From JBCDKH01 sp964388485 (GTDB lineage Bacteria; Planctomycetota; Phycisphaerae; Tepidisphaerales; Tepidisphaeraceae), in the NCBI GenBank assembly GCA_964388485.1, contig CAYMAS010000012.1, positions 31,510 through 95,509 of the forward strand: DNA of 64,000 bases. The letters are read 5' to 3'. Under the pieces are notes generated by a model. It had not been told where the DNA came from. It made no database searches and saw only the letters and a program-made list of their open reading frames with translations. The position numbers and the translations under genes were made by a program. Below are positions 9,070 through 17,682 of the stretch, piece by piece (positions within the stretch are counted from its first letter, which is position 1; the number at the start of each line of letters is the position of its first letter).

Positions 9070-9185
9070 TGGGACGCCCCCGCATCGCCGTCGTCGGGCT
9101 GTACCACGAGTCGAACAGCTTCAGCGACAAGCCGACCGGCCCGCGACGAGGTGGCCGACTGTCCCCGCGAGCCTCAGCCAGATGA
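9069..9185 (+). pseudogene. 5' fragment of an M81 / MlrC-like gene
   Basis: The ATG overlaps the TGA of the preceding gene (ATGA-type coupling), and the first ~25 residues (RIAVVGLYHESNSFSDKPT) match the start of the MlrC/M81 metallopeptidase family, which begins RIAVxGxxHETNTF. The frame then loses similarity and stops after 38 residues. The gene appears to have been cut by a deletion. The intact gene would have been the second cistron of the 6088 operon. Confidence 0.65.
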
Positions 9186-9525
9186 GAGACCACATGCTGC
9201 ATCCGGCGCCATTTACGCCGACCGCGTCCGATGGCGTCATCGCGCCCAGACCGGTAGACCCGCGGGCTTGCTGAGGTGTCGATTGCCGCGCACTCGGAAC
9301 AGCGTTGGCCGCGATCCAATGGCGTGTTGGCAAGGCCCGTGGCCGCTGTACCCGCGTGGGAAGTGGGCCTGAACAGTCGGAATGAACAATCGACTTGCAT
9401 TCCGAAAACTCTTCATTTAGAATCCGCGATATGGAACGGCGGGGTGTTCTGAAGACGGTTCGTCATCTACCTTGCCCGCCGCGTCACGCGACGCGGACGA
9501 TCCGACCCTGAACCAGGAGAATCCG
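9186..9525. other. Non-coding stretch after the MlrC fragment
   Basis: No reading frame with protein-like composition on either strand. The last ~100 bases are more AT-rich and probably hold the promoter of the PEP-CTERM gene. An AGGAG site sits just before its ATG. Confidence 0.5.
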
Positions 9526-10380
9526 ATGCAGAAGCAGACCCTTGCCGCCCGCGGCACCCTCGCCGCAGTCGTCGCGACGAGCACCGCCTTCGTCGCCACC
9601 GCCTCGGCGGCGCCCGTTGCGAGCTACTACTTCCAGGACACGCTTGCGGCCAACGAGGCCGGCGTGCCGACGCTCGTCGCCGTCGACCAGACGGGTGCCA
9701 ACGCGTTCGTGACCGCCACCGTCCCGACCAACTTCACGGTCGACCCGCAGCCGACGACGTCGCAGACCGTCTACCGCTTCGACGGCGCGGCCGGACCAAA
9801 CAATAACGCCGGCCTGATCCTGCCCGACGCCGGCGACCTGCTGACCAGCAGCAACACGTACACACTTGAACTCGTGTATCGGTTCGACAGCCTCGAAGAC
9901 TTTCCGAAGATTGTCAACTTCTCCGAGTTGAACAACAACTCCGGGATCTACGCGGATGATCTAAACGGCACCCGCAACATCGTCAACATTTACCTGGAAG
10001 ACGACACGGGGACGTTCCTCAACGATGCGTCACCCGACGGTCCCGCGGCCGGCGAGTTCGCGTCGCTCGTCATCACGTCAGACGGCGGCTTGCTCGACCT
10101 CTACCTCAACGGGGCACTCGTATCAGACGACTTCAACCCGCAGGGCTTCTTTCAGATTGACTCCGGTGAAGATCTTACCTTCTTCCTCGACAGCTTCGCC
10201 CAGGCGCTGTTCTTCAGCAGTGGGGAGGTGGCCAAGATCGCGCTCTACGACTCGACGCTGAGCGACACCGAGATCTCGGATCTGGCTTCGGCACCCTTCG
10301 CGGCCATTCCCGAGCCCGCGTCAGCTGCAGTCCTTGTACCGTCGACCCTCCTCCTGCTTCGTCGAAGGTTGCGCGGCTAA
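9526..10380 (+). CDS. PEP-CTERM sorted protein with LamG-like domain
   Basis: A 284-residue exported protein. An AGGAG site precedes ATG 9526, and a signal peptide (MQKQTLAARGTLAAVVATST...ASA) follows. The body (residues ~40-255) is a concanavalin/LamG-type beta-sandwich (YTLELVYRFDSLEDFPKIVNF, GEFASLVITSDGGLLDLYLNG). The C-terminus is a PEP-CTERM signal: IPEPAS, a hydrophobic segment and RRRLRG. Such proteins are sorted by exosortase and end up at the surface or in the matrix; binding specificity is unknown. It appears monocistronic. Confidence 0.88.
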   Translation: MQKQTLAARGTLAAVVATSTAFVATASAAPVASYYFQDTLAANEAGVPTLVAVDQTGANAFVTATVPTNFTVDPQPTTSQTVYRFDGAAGPNNNAGLILPDAGDLLTSSNTYTLELVYRFDSLEDFPKIVNFSELNNNSGIYADDLNGTRNIVNIYLEDDTGTFLNDASPDGPAAGEFASLVITSDGGLLDLYLNGALVSDDFNPQGFFQIDSGEDLTFFLDSFAQALFFSSGEVAKIALYDSTLSDTEISDLASAPFAAIPEPASAAVLVPSTLLLLRRRLRG

Positions 10381-10728
10381 GCACGCGTGCAGCAGCTAAT
10401 CCGAAGCGAAGATTTGAATGCGAGCAGGCTGCGGAAGGATGCCGAGCTGGACGAATGCGAATTAGTTGATCTTCAGCTTTCCGGTTTGAGCGGCTACTTA
10501 GCGGTGCCACTTCAGGTGCCGCACCCGCCGCTCGACAACAACTTGCCGGCGATACAGGTGGCGGTCGATCGAAGCGGACGGCCTCGCAATGTTGACGCCG
10601 ACAACTACGCACCCCGGACAGGAGTCCATCGTTCTGCTTCGACTCGGCCGTATTGCCTAGCGGCAGCGTCGCGGCAAGAATGCGTCGCCCGATAATGCCG
10701 ATTATGTGAAGATCGCCTTTTAGTGTTC
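10381..10728. other. Intergenic stretch, nothing recognised
   Basis: About 350 bases between the PEP-CTERM gene and a sulfatase remnant. Short open frames exist on both strands but none resembles a protein. No convincing terminator hairpin was found. Confidence 0.4.
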
Positions 10729-11052
10729 AAGGTCAGCTGTCTCACTGGAAGTCGTCCGGTCATCGTTGCCGCCGGCTCGATGCTGGCGGCTTTGAGGAAG
10801 GCCGGGCCCAGGTCCATGAGGCTCACGAAGTCGTCGCTGACAAAGTCGCCGCGAATCTTTGCGAACCAGCTGATCGCCGGCGGGACGGCGGTGCCGGGTG
10901 CGTAGGTGCCGACGCCGTTGCCGACCGGTGGTTGATATCGTTGACGGAGGTGATGAAGACGACCGTGTTGTCGACCTCGCCAACTCGTTCGGACACGTCG
11001 AGCAACTTGTTGGACACGTCGAGCAACTCGCTCGGACAGGTCGAGCAACTCG
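10729..11052 (-). pseudogene. Sulfatase remnant (C-terminal half, frameshifted)
   Basis: Two minus-strand frames together give a sulfatase segment. One reads LLDVSERVGEVDNTVVFITSVND, matching the helix plus ELDNTxVxFTSDHG strand of type I sulfatases. The other reads VGTYAPGTAVPPAISWFAKI and DDFVSLMDLGPAFLKAASIEPAATMTGR, matching the YExGxRVPxxxxWP and DLxPTxLxxAGxxxP regions. The frame changes near 10915. The helix before the first motif is encoded by a ~21-bp unit repeated three times (10991-11050), which inserts extra residues. No catalytic cysteine region remains. Confidence 0.75.
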
Positions 11053-11147
11053 GCGGCCTTGCGGCTTCGGCTTCAAGCCCAGCGGCAGCGGGCGGTTGGC
11101 GTCTCAGGCGGACAATCATGAAAGTAGGCGTCGACGGGTGAATTGCG

Positions 11148-12038
11148 TTACTGATGGTACATGCCCGAGCGGCGGAACCCGCCGGGCGTGATGCCGAAGC
11201 GTTTGCGGAAGGCGCGGGCGAAATAGCCGGCGTCGGCGAAACCGATGTCGGCGGCGATCCGGGCGATCGGGTCGTGGCCGGCCTGGAGCCGATGCGCTGC
11301 CAGTCGCAGGCGGTGCTGGACGACGTACTCCGACGGCGGAACGCCCATCAGTTCCTGAAACCGCCGACTGAAGTGCCAGCGACTCATCCCGGCCTCGGCG
11401 GCCAATGCTTCGACCGTCAGCGTCGCATGGTCGTTGCCATGATCTGCCAGACGCACCCGTTCGACGACCCGTCGGAGCCAGTCGGGCCGGACGTCGCGGT
11501 CGCGTCGCACGGGCAGGTCGTCGATCAACGCAGCTGCCGCCCGATACGCCAGCGACGAGATCGCTCCAGCCATCGGGGTCGGCGTCCCGAGCATCGTCAC
11601 GGCGACGTCGGCGAGCGTGGCAAGCGTGGCTGCGTCGAGCCGCGCGACTGGGCCGCGGGCATCGATGTAGGCGGTCGCCAGGCGGACGACCTCGACGCCG
11701 TGCAGCACGAAATAGCCGAAGTCCCAGGCGTGTCCGGGTTCGACGCGATACCGATGGTCGTGCGGGACGGTGATGACGAGCGTCTGGTCGGCTTCGATGC
11801 GTCGGGTCGTGCCCTGCCAATCGAGTAAACCGTGGCCGGCGAACGTGTGCTGGACGACGACGAAGGGCGTGGTGCCGCGTTGCAGGCCGTGCCAGTCGTA
11901 ACCGGGGTCGTCGCGTCGATCGCGGCCGACACTCGAGGCCATCGCGTGCAGCGGCACGGCGGCATACAGCGGCAGGAGCGTTCGGTGCGTCGGCACTTTT
12001 TTATCCCGCCACTGTTGCAGCACATCAGTCCGTTCCAT
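11148..12038 (-). CDS. AraC family regulator, probable arabinose-operon activator
   Basis: A 296-residue protein from MERTDVLQQWRD, with an N-terminal AraC-binding-type cupin (VVVQHTFAGHGLLDWQGTTRRIEADQTLVITVPHDHRY) and a C-terminal double helix-turn-helix (TVEALAAEAGMSRWHFSRRFQELMGVPPSEYV; PIARIAADIGFADAGYFARAFRKRFGITPGGFRR). The nearest upstream start codon is a GTG at 12146 but the extension looks non-coding. The gene is divergent from the GH4-araBDA unit, the classical position for its regulator. No ligand was inferred from residues; arabinose is the contextual guess. Confidence 0.88.
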   Translation of the reverse strand: MERTDVLQQWRDKKVPTHRTLLPLYAAVPLHAMASSVGRDRRDDPGYDWHGLQRGTTPFVVVQHTFAGHGLLDWQGTTRRIEADQTLVITVPHDHRYRVEPGHAWDFGYFVLHGVEVVRLATAYIDARGPVARLDAATLATLADVAVTMLGTPTPMAGAISSLAYRAAAALIDDLPVRRDRDVRPDWLRRVVERVRLADHGNDHATLTVEALAAEAGMSRWHFSRRFQELMGVPPSEYVVQHRLRLAAHRLQAGHDPIARIAADIGFADAGYFARAFRKRFGITPGGFRRSGMYHQ

Positions 12039-12154
12039 CTCACGATAATCCGATTGCCCGCTGATAAGTAAGCAGTAGGCTATCGCACGAATGGCCCAGC
12101 GGCCAGCCGTCGCCATCGGCCGCAAGGCTGCTATTGCCCTGCTCACCCCAATCC

Positions 12155-13714
12155 ATGCCCATCAAGATCGCCTTCATCGGTGCCGGCAGCCTCGGCTTTA
12201 CGCGGACGCTCATCAAGGACACGCTCAAGGTCCCCGAGCTTCGCGACACGCACTTCGCCCTGCACGACATCGACCCCGACAACCTCTCTCGCGTCGAGCA
12301 GATCGTCCGCAAGGACGTCGAGGCCAACAAGCTGCCGGCGAAGGTCACGGCAACCGATGATCGTCGCGAGGCGGTGACGGAGGCCGATTTCGTCGTCAAC
12401 TGCACCCGCATCGGCGGGCTTGAAGCATTTGAGACCGACATCGAGATCCCGCTGAAGTACGGCATCGACCAGTGCGTCGGCGACACGCTCTGTGCCGGCG
12501 GGATCATGTACGGCCAGCGGAACGTGCCGCAGATGTTGGCGTTCCTTCGCGACATGGAGGCCGTAGCCAAGCCGACCGTGCGGATGCTCAACTACGCCAA
12601 CCCGATGGCGATCAACACCTGGGCGGCACTGGACGAGTCGCCGATCGAGACGATCGGCCTGTGCCACGGTGTTCATGGCGGCTGGCGGCAAATCGCCACC
12701 GCGCTGGGCGTCCTGCCCGACGACAACCCCGACTGGCAGCAGCGTGTCGAGATCGTCTGCACGGGGATCAACCACCAGACCTGGTACACGCAGGTCCTGC
12801 TCGACGGCGACCCCGTCTCGGCCGACCGCATCCTCAAAGGCTTTGAGAACCACGAGCACTTGTCGCGCAACGAGAAGGTCCGCATCGACGTGCTCCGCCG
12901 GTTCGGCGTCTATTCGACCGAAAGCAACGGCCACCTCAGCGAATACCTGCCGTGGTATCGCAAGCGGCCTGAAGAAATCCCCCAGTGGATCGGCGACAGC
13001 TCCTGGATCGACGGCGAAACCGGTGGGTACCTGCGTGTCTGCACCGAAGGCCGCAACTGGTTCGAAACCGACTTCCCCGACTGGCTCGACAAGGCCGGCC
13101 AGCCGATCGACGAGCACCAACGCAGCCACGAGCACGGTAGCTACATCATTGAGGCGATCGTGACCGGCCGGCCTTACCGCGGGCACTTCAACGTCCGCAA
13201 CGGGGGGATCGTCAAGAACCTGCCGGCTGACTGCATCGTCGAGTCGCCCGGTTATGTTGACCGATTCGGCCTGAACATGACCGAAGGCCTCGAGCTGCCC
13301 CTGGCCGCGGCGGCGACGTGTCAGGCGTCGATCAACGTCCAGCGGATGGCAACGCGGGCGGCGGTGACGGGCGACGTGACGCTGCTCAAGCAGGCGGTGC
13401 TGCACGACCCGCTGTCGGCAGCGATCTGCAGTCCTGAGGAAATCTGGCAGATGGTCGACGAAATGCTCGTCGCCCAAGCTCAGTGGCTGCCGCAGTACGA
13501 GGCCAACGGCTCGATTCGCGAGGCCGAGGATCGCCTTGCCGCTCACGAACGCAACGGCACGCGGGTCAAGCTCCGCCAGGGCTGGCAAGGCGCGGCCCGC
13601 AAGAAGACGCGGAGCGTTGAGGAACTTCGCGAAGCCAAGGAAGGCAGCGTGCTCGAAGCCGACAAGGCCGCCGCGTCACGGGCGAGGCAGGAACGCGTCG
13701 CCGCCACGGCTTAG
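12155..13714 (+). CDS. GH4 family glycosidase (NAD+- and Mn-dependent type)
   Basis: A cytoplasmic, 519-residue GH4 enzyme. GH4 members act by NAD+-assisted oxidation at C3 and elimination rather than classical hydrolysis. Visible are the Rossmann start IAFIGAGSLGFTRTLI, the NPMAINTW loop and two likely metal ligands, Cys170 in GLCHGV and His207 in GINHQTW. Known GH4 specificities include alpha-glucosides, alpha-galactosides and uronides. It is the first gene of a unit with araB, araD and araA, so an arabinose-releasing activity such as beta-L-arabinopyranosidase is a reasonable inference. It ends in TAG. A close paralogue lies at 30556. Confidence 0.92.
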   Translation: MPIKIAFIGAGSLGFTRTLIKDTLKVPELRDTHFALHDIDPDNLSRVEQIVRKDVEANKLPAKVTATDDRREAVTEADFVVNCTRIGGLEAFETDIEIPLKYGIDQCVGDTLCAGGIMYGQRNVPQMLAFLRDMEAVAKPTVRMLNYANPMAINTWAALDESPIETIGLCHGVHGGWRQIATALGVLPDDNPDWQQRVEIVCTGINHQTWYTQVLLDGDPVSADRILKGFENHEHLSRNEKVRIDVLRRFGVYSTESNGHLSEYLPWYRKRPEEIPQWIGDSSWIDGETGGYLRVCTEGRNWFETDFPDWLDKAGQPIDEHQRSHEHGSYIIEAIVTGRPYRGHFNVRNGGIVKNLPADCIVESPGYVDRFGLNMTEGLELPLAAAATCQASINVQRMATRAAVTGDVTLLKQAVLHDPLSAAICSPEEIWQMVDEMLVAQAQWLPQYEANGSIREAEDRLAAHERNGTRVKLRQGWQGAARKKTRSVEELREAKEGSVLEADKAAASRARQERVAATA

Positions 13715-13743
13715 GGTCTGCCGCCACCAGGAGGAGCACGACC

Positions 13744-15444
13744 ATGACCCAACTGCAACCGCGATACGCCGTCGGCGTCGACTACGGCACCAACTCCGTC
13801 CGCGCCCTTGTCGCCGACTGTCGCGACGGCCGCGAAGTCGCCACCGCCGTCTTCGACTACCCCAGCGGCGACCGCGGCGTGATCGTCGACCCGGCCGACC
13901 CGAATCTGGCCCGCCAGCATCCGGGCGACTACATCGCCGGGTTTGAGACGGCGGTGGCCGAAGCGGTGCGTCAGGCGTCGCAGGTCGATGCCGACTTCGA
14001 GCCGGATCGCGTCGTGGGGCTGGGTGTCGACACGACCGGCTCGACGCCGCTGCCGGTGACACGAGGCGGCATGCCGCTGGGCATGGAGCCTGAGTTCCGC
14101 GACGAGCCGGCGGCGCAGGCGTGGCTGTGGAAGGACCACACCGCCCACGCCGAGGCGGCCGAGATCACCGACAAGGCCCGCCGCCACCCCGGCAACTACC
14201 TGGCCAAATGCGGCGGCGTCTACTCGAGCGAGTGGTACTGGTCCAAGATCCTCAAGTGCAAGCGGGTCGCGCCCCACGTCTTCGAGGCGGCCTACGCGTG
14301 GGTCGAGCTGGCCGACTTCGTGCCGGGCTACGTAACGGGCAGGCTCGATCCCGAGACGATGGCCCGCGGCATCTGCGCAGCCGGGCACAAGGCGATGTTC
14401 CACCGGGACTGGGGCGGCCTGCCCGACGCCGACTTCCTCGCCTCGCTCGACCCGGCGCTGGTGCCGTTGCGGGACCGTTACAGCTGTGAGCCGATCAGCA
14501 GCGACGAGAAGGTCGGCGGGCTGACGGAGGCGATTGCTGAGAAGGTTGGCCTGCCGGCGGGTCTTCCGGTGGCGGCCGGGGCCTTCGACGCACACCACGG
14601 CGCGGTCGGTTCGGGCGTCGGCCCCGGCACGCTCGTCAAGATCATGGGCACCAGCACCTGCGACATCATGGTCGCTCCCGGCGATCAGCCGCTGCCCGAC
14701 ATCCCCGGCGTCTGCGGCATCGTGCCCGGCTCAGTCATCCCCGGCATGTACGGCATCGAAGCGGGCCAGTCGGCCGTCGGCGATCTGTTCAACTGGGCTG
14801 TCACCCACCTGACGCCCGGCCGGTACGGCGAAGGTCCCGACGCTCACGCCGCCCTCACCGCCGAGGCCGAGCAACTCGCCCCCGGTGCGTCCGGCCTGCT
14901 GGCGCTTGATTGGAACAACGGCAACCGGACCGTGCTCGTCGACCCGCTGCTCACCGGCCTGCTCGTGGGCCAGACGCTGCACACAACCGCCGCCGAGATC
15001 TACCGCACGCTCGTCGAAGCCACGGCCTTCGGGGCGCTTGCGATCATCAACCGGCTCGAGGAGCACGGCGTCAGGGTCGAGCAGGTCGTCAACTGCGGCG
15101 GCATCGCCGAAAAGAGCCCGATGGCCATGCAGATCTACGCAGACGTCTGTAATCGGCCCATGAAGGTCAGCCGCGCGAGCCAGACCTGTGCGTTGGGTGC
15201 GGCGATTTTCGGTGCCGTCGCCGGCGGAGCTTTTGCCGACACCGCCGAAGCTCAGTCCGCCATGACCGGCGTCCGCGAGACGGCCTACGACCCGGATCCC
15301 GACGCCGTTGCGACGTACCGCAAGCTCTTCGGCCTCTACACCGACCTGCACGACGCCTTCGGCACGCGCGACCACGCCGGCTCGCTCGGCCACGTGATGA
15401 AAGAGCTCATCGCCATCCGCGACGCCGCCCGGCAAGACGCCTGA
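13744..15444 (+). CDS. araB: Ribulokinase
   Basis: A 566-residue FGGY-family kinase that phosphorylates L-ribulose to L-ribulose-5-phosphate in the cytoplasm. It opens with the phosphate-binding YAVGVDYGTNSVRALV, has VVGLGVDTTGSTPLPV, the ribulokinase-type segment GGVYSSEWYWSKIL and the catalytic-aspartate region VAAGAFDAHHGAVGSG, with a C-terminal ATP-site segment VVNCGGIAEKSPMAMQIYADV. Length and motifs match AraB rather than xylulokinase. AGGAGG precedes the ATG. The gene lies 29 bp after GH4 and 11 bp before araD. Confidence 0.95.
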   Translation: MTQLQPRYAVGVDYGTNSVRALVADCRDGREVATAVFDYPSGDRGVIVDPADPNLARQHPGDYIAGFETAVAEAVRQASQVDADFEPDRVVGLGVDTTGSTPLPVTRGGMPLGMEPEFRDEPAAQAWLWKDHTAHAEAAEITDKARRHPGNYLAKCGGVYSSEWYWSKILKCKRVAPHVFEAAYAWVELADFVPGYVTGRLDPETMARGICAAGHKAMFHRDWGGLPDADFLASLDPALVPLRDRYSCEPISSDEKVGGLTEAIAEKVGLPAGLPVAAGAFDAHHGAVGSGVGPGTLVKIMGTSTCDIMVAPGDQPLPDIPGVCGIVPGSVIPGMYGIEAGQSAVGDLFNWAVTHLTPGRYGEGPDAHAALTAEAEQLAPGASGLLALDWNNGNRTVLVDPLLTGLLVGQTLHTTAAEIYRTLVEATAFGALAIINRLEEHGVRVEQVVNCGGIAEKSPMAMQIYADVCNRPMKVSRASQTCALGAAIFGAVAGGAFADTAEAQSAMTGVRETAYDPDPDAVATYRKLFGLYTDLHDAFGTRDHAGSLGHVMKELIAIRDAARQDA

Positions 15445-15455
15445 GGAACCGACTC

Positions 15456-16181
15456 ATGCCACACGACGATGCCCTTCGCCCGCTCCGCGACGCCGTCTGC
15501 CAGGCCAACCGCGACCTCGTCACGCACGGTCTGGTCACGCTGACGTGGGGCAACGTCAGCGGCTTCGACCCCGCTTTGGGCTGGGTCGTCATCAAGCCCA
15601 GCGGCGTGCCGTACGACAGGCTCACGCCCGAGTCGATGGTCGTCGTCGATCTCGACGGCACCGTGGTCGAAGGCGACCTGCGGCCGTCGTCCGACACGCC
15701 GACGCACGTGGCGCTCTACCGCTTCTTCGAGGAGCGTGTCGCCGGTCGGATCGCCGGCATCACGCACACGCACTCGACGAACGCCACCGCCTTCGCCCAG
15801 GCACGCCTGCCGATCGAGTGCTTCGGCACCACGCACGCCGACCACTTCCACGGTGCCGTCCCCGTCGCACGCTGCCTGACCGACCGCGAAGTCGATGCCG
15901 GCTACGAGGCGGCGACGGGGGCGGCGATCGTCGAGTGCTTCGAGGCGCTCGACCCCGTCGCCACGCCGGCCGTGCTGCTGGCCGGTCACGCGCCGTTCAC
16001 GTGGGGCCCGACGCCCGGCAAGTCGCTCGACAACGCCGTCGCGCTCGAAGCGGTGGCGACGATGAACCTGGCGACGCTGCAACTTCGCGCCGACGCCGTT
16101 CGGCTCGAAGCCCACGTCCTGCAAAAGCACCACGACCGCAAGCACGGCAAAGACGCCTACTACGGCCAACCCGCTTCCTGA
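15456..16181 (+). CDS. araD: L-ribulose-5-phosphate 4-epimerase
   Basis: A 241-residue class II aldolase-fold epimerase converting L-ribulose-5-phosphate to D-xylulose-5-phosphate, the exit of the arabinose pathway into pentose phosphates. Visible are TWGNVSG and IKPSGVPYDRLTP (phosphate binding), the zinc pair in ITHTHSTNAT, and a later histidine in LLAGHAPFTWGP. The length agrees with the ~230-residue family. A GAGGAA site precedes the ATG. It sits between araB and araA. Confidence 0.94.
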   Translation: MPHDDALRPLRDAVCQANRDLVTHGLVTLTWGNVSGFDPALGWVVIKPSGVPYDRLTPESMVVVDLDGTVVEGDLRPSSDTPTHVALYRFFEERVAGRIAGITHTHSTNATAFAQARLPIECFGTTHADHFHGAVPVARCLTDREVDAGYEAATGAAIVECFEALDPVATPAVLLAGHAPFTWGPTPGKSLDNAVALEAVATMNLATLQLRADAVRLEAHVLQKHHDRKHGKDAYYGQPAS

Positions 16182-16195
16182 ACCTCCGCAAAGCC

Positions 16196-17626
16196 ATGAT
16201 CGACTACGCCCCGCTCGAAGTCTGGTTCCTCACCGGCAGCCAGCACCTTTACGGCCCCGAGACGCTCGAGCAGGTCGCCGACGACGCCCGCAAGGTGGTC
16301 GACGGGCTCAACGCTTCGGGCGCGTTGCCGGTGCAAGTCGTCTTCAAGCCGGTGCTGACGACGCCCGACGAGGTGACGCGAACGCTCGCCGACGCTGACC
16401 ATTCGGCCCAGTGTGTCGGCGTGGTCGCCTGGATGCACACGTTCAGCCCGGCCAAGATGTGGATCAAGGGCCTGAGCCATCTCAAGACGCCGCTGTGCCA
16501 TCTGCACACGCAGTTCCACCGCGACATCCCGTGGTCGTCCATCGACATGGACTACATGAACCTGCACCAGTCGGCCCACGGCGACCGGGAGTTCGGCCAC
16601 GCCTGCACCCGGCTGGGCGTGCGACGCAAGATCGTCGTCGGTCACTGGGACACGCCCGACGTCCGCGACCGCCTGGCCGCCTGGCAACGCGCCGCCGCCG
16701 CCTGGGCCGACGCCCAGCAGCTCAAGGTCGCCCGCATCGGCGACAACATGCGACAGGTCGCCGTCACTGAGGGCGACAAGGTCGAGGCCGAACTCGTCTT
16801 CGGCTACGCCGTCCACGGCTACGGCGTCGGCGACCTGGTCGCCTTCGTCAACGACGCCTCCGACGCCGACGTCGATGACCTGTGCGCCGCCTACGACGCC
16901 GACTACGCGATGGCCGACGAGCTCAAACCCGACGGCCCGCGTCGTCAGTCGCTGCGGGATGCCGCCCGCATCGAGCTGGGGCTGCGGGCGTTCCTCGCCG
17001 ACGTCGGGGCCGACGCCTTCACCGACACCTTCGAGAACCTCCACGGCTTGGAGCAGTTGCCCGGCATCGCCGCCCAGCGGCTCATGGCCGACGGCGTCGG
17101 CTTCGGTGCCGAGGGCGACTGGAAGCACAGCGCCCTGGTCCGGGCCGCCAAAGTCATGGCCGACGGCCTACCGGGCGGCACGAGCTTCATGGAGGACTAC
17201 GTCTACCACCTCGACCCCGACTGCCAGGCCGTGCTCGGGGCGCACATGCTCGAGATCTGCCCGTCCGTCGCGGCCGACACGCCCCGTTGTCAGGTCCACC
17301 CGCTGGGCATCGGAGGCAAAGACGACCCGGTCCGCCTCGTCTTCGACGCTCCAGCCGGCCCGGCCGTCAATGCCTCGGTCGTCGACCTGGGCGATCGATT
17401 CCGGCTGGTGCTCAACGAAGTCGACGTGATCGACCCGATCGAGTCGCTGCCGAACCTACCGGTCGCAAGGGCCCTGTGGAAGCCACGCCCCGACCTGCCT
17501 CGCGCCGCCGCCCGCTGGATCGAAGCCGGCGGCGCCCACCACACCGCCTTCAGCCAGGCCTTGACGAGCGAGCACTTCGAGGACTTCGCCCGCATCGCGG
17601 GCGTCGAGCTGGTGACCATCGCGTAA
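16196..17626 (+). CDS. araA: L-arabinose isomerase
   Basis: 476 residues, full length. It isomerises L-arabinose to L-ribulose using Mn2+. The N-terminus LEVWFLTGSQHLYGPETLEQV is diagnostic, followed by WMHTFSPAKMWIKGL, DMDYMNLHQSAHGDREFG, and the metal/catalytic segments GVGFGAEGDWKHSALVR and GTSFMEDYVYH. The open frame extends far upstream through araD; ATG 16196 is chosen by homology to the family start. It is the last gene of the unit and converges with the sulfatase. Confidence 0.96.
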   Translation: MIDYAPLEVWFLTGSQHLYGPETLEQVADDARKVVDGLNASGALPVQVVFKPVLTTPDEVTRTLADADHSAQCVGVVAWMHTFSPAKMWIKGLSHLKTPLCHLHTQFHRDIPWSSIDMDYMNLHQSAHGDREFGHACTRLGVRRKIVVGHWDTPDVRDRLAAWQRAAAAWADAQQLKVARIGDNMRQVAVTEGDKVEAELVFGYAVHGYGVGDLVAFVNDASDADVDDLCAAYDADYAMADELKPDGPRRQSLRDAARIELGLRAFLADVGADAFTDTFENLHGLEQLPGIAAQRLMADGVGFGAEGDWKHSALVRAAKVMADGLPGGTSFMEDYVYHLDPDCQAVLGAHMLEICPSVAADTPRCQVHPLGIGGKDDPVRLVFDAPAGPAVNASVVDLGDRFRLVLNEVDVIDPIESLPNLPVARALWKPRPDLPRAAARWIEAGGAHHTAFSQALTSEHFEDFARIAGVELVTIA

Positions 17627-17640
17627 CGCGTCGACGTAAC

Positions 17641-17682
17641 TCAGCTGGGGATCGATGTGCTTCAGCTAGGGATCGACGTGTT
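17641..17682. repeat. 21-bp tandem duplication over the sulfatase stop codon
   Basis: Two 21-bp units (17641-17661 and 17662-17682) agree at 18 positions. On the minus strand the second encodes the sulfatase terminus NTSIPS-stop and the first repeats STSIPS-stop, so the stop codon exists twice in frame. Confidence 0.9.

Noticed and set aside
9186..9525. Possible insertion-sequence remnant after the MlrC fragment
   Set aside because: No terminal inverted repeats, target duplication or transposase-like frame could be seen.
11148..12146. Longer AraC-type protein starting at GTG 12146
   Set aside because: The extra 36 residues read through the divergent promoter region and have no regulator-like sequence.
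15545..16195. A 217-residue N-terminal extension of araA through araD
   Set aside because: The family's conserved start LEVWFLTGSQHLYG lies just after ATG 16196; the upstream frame is the shadow of araD.
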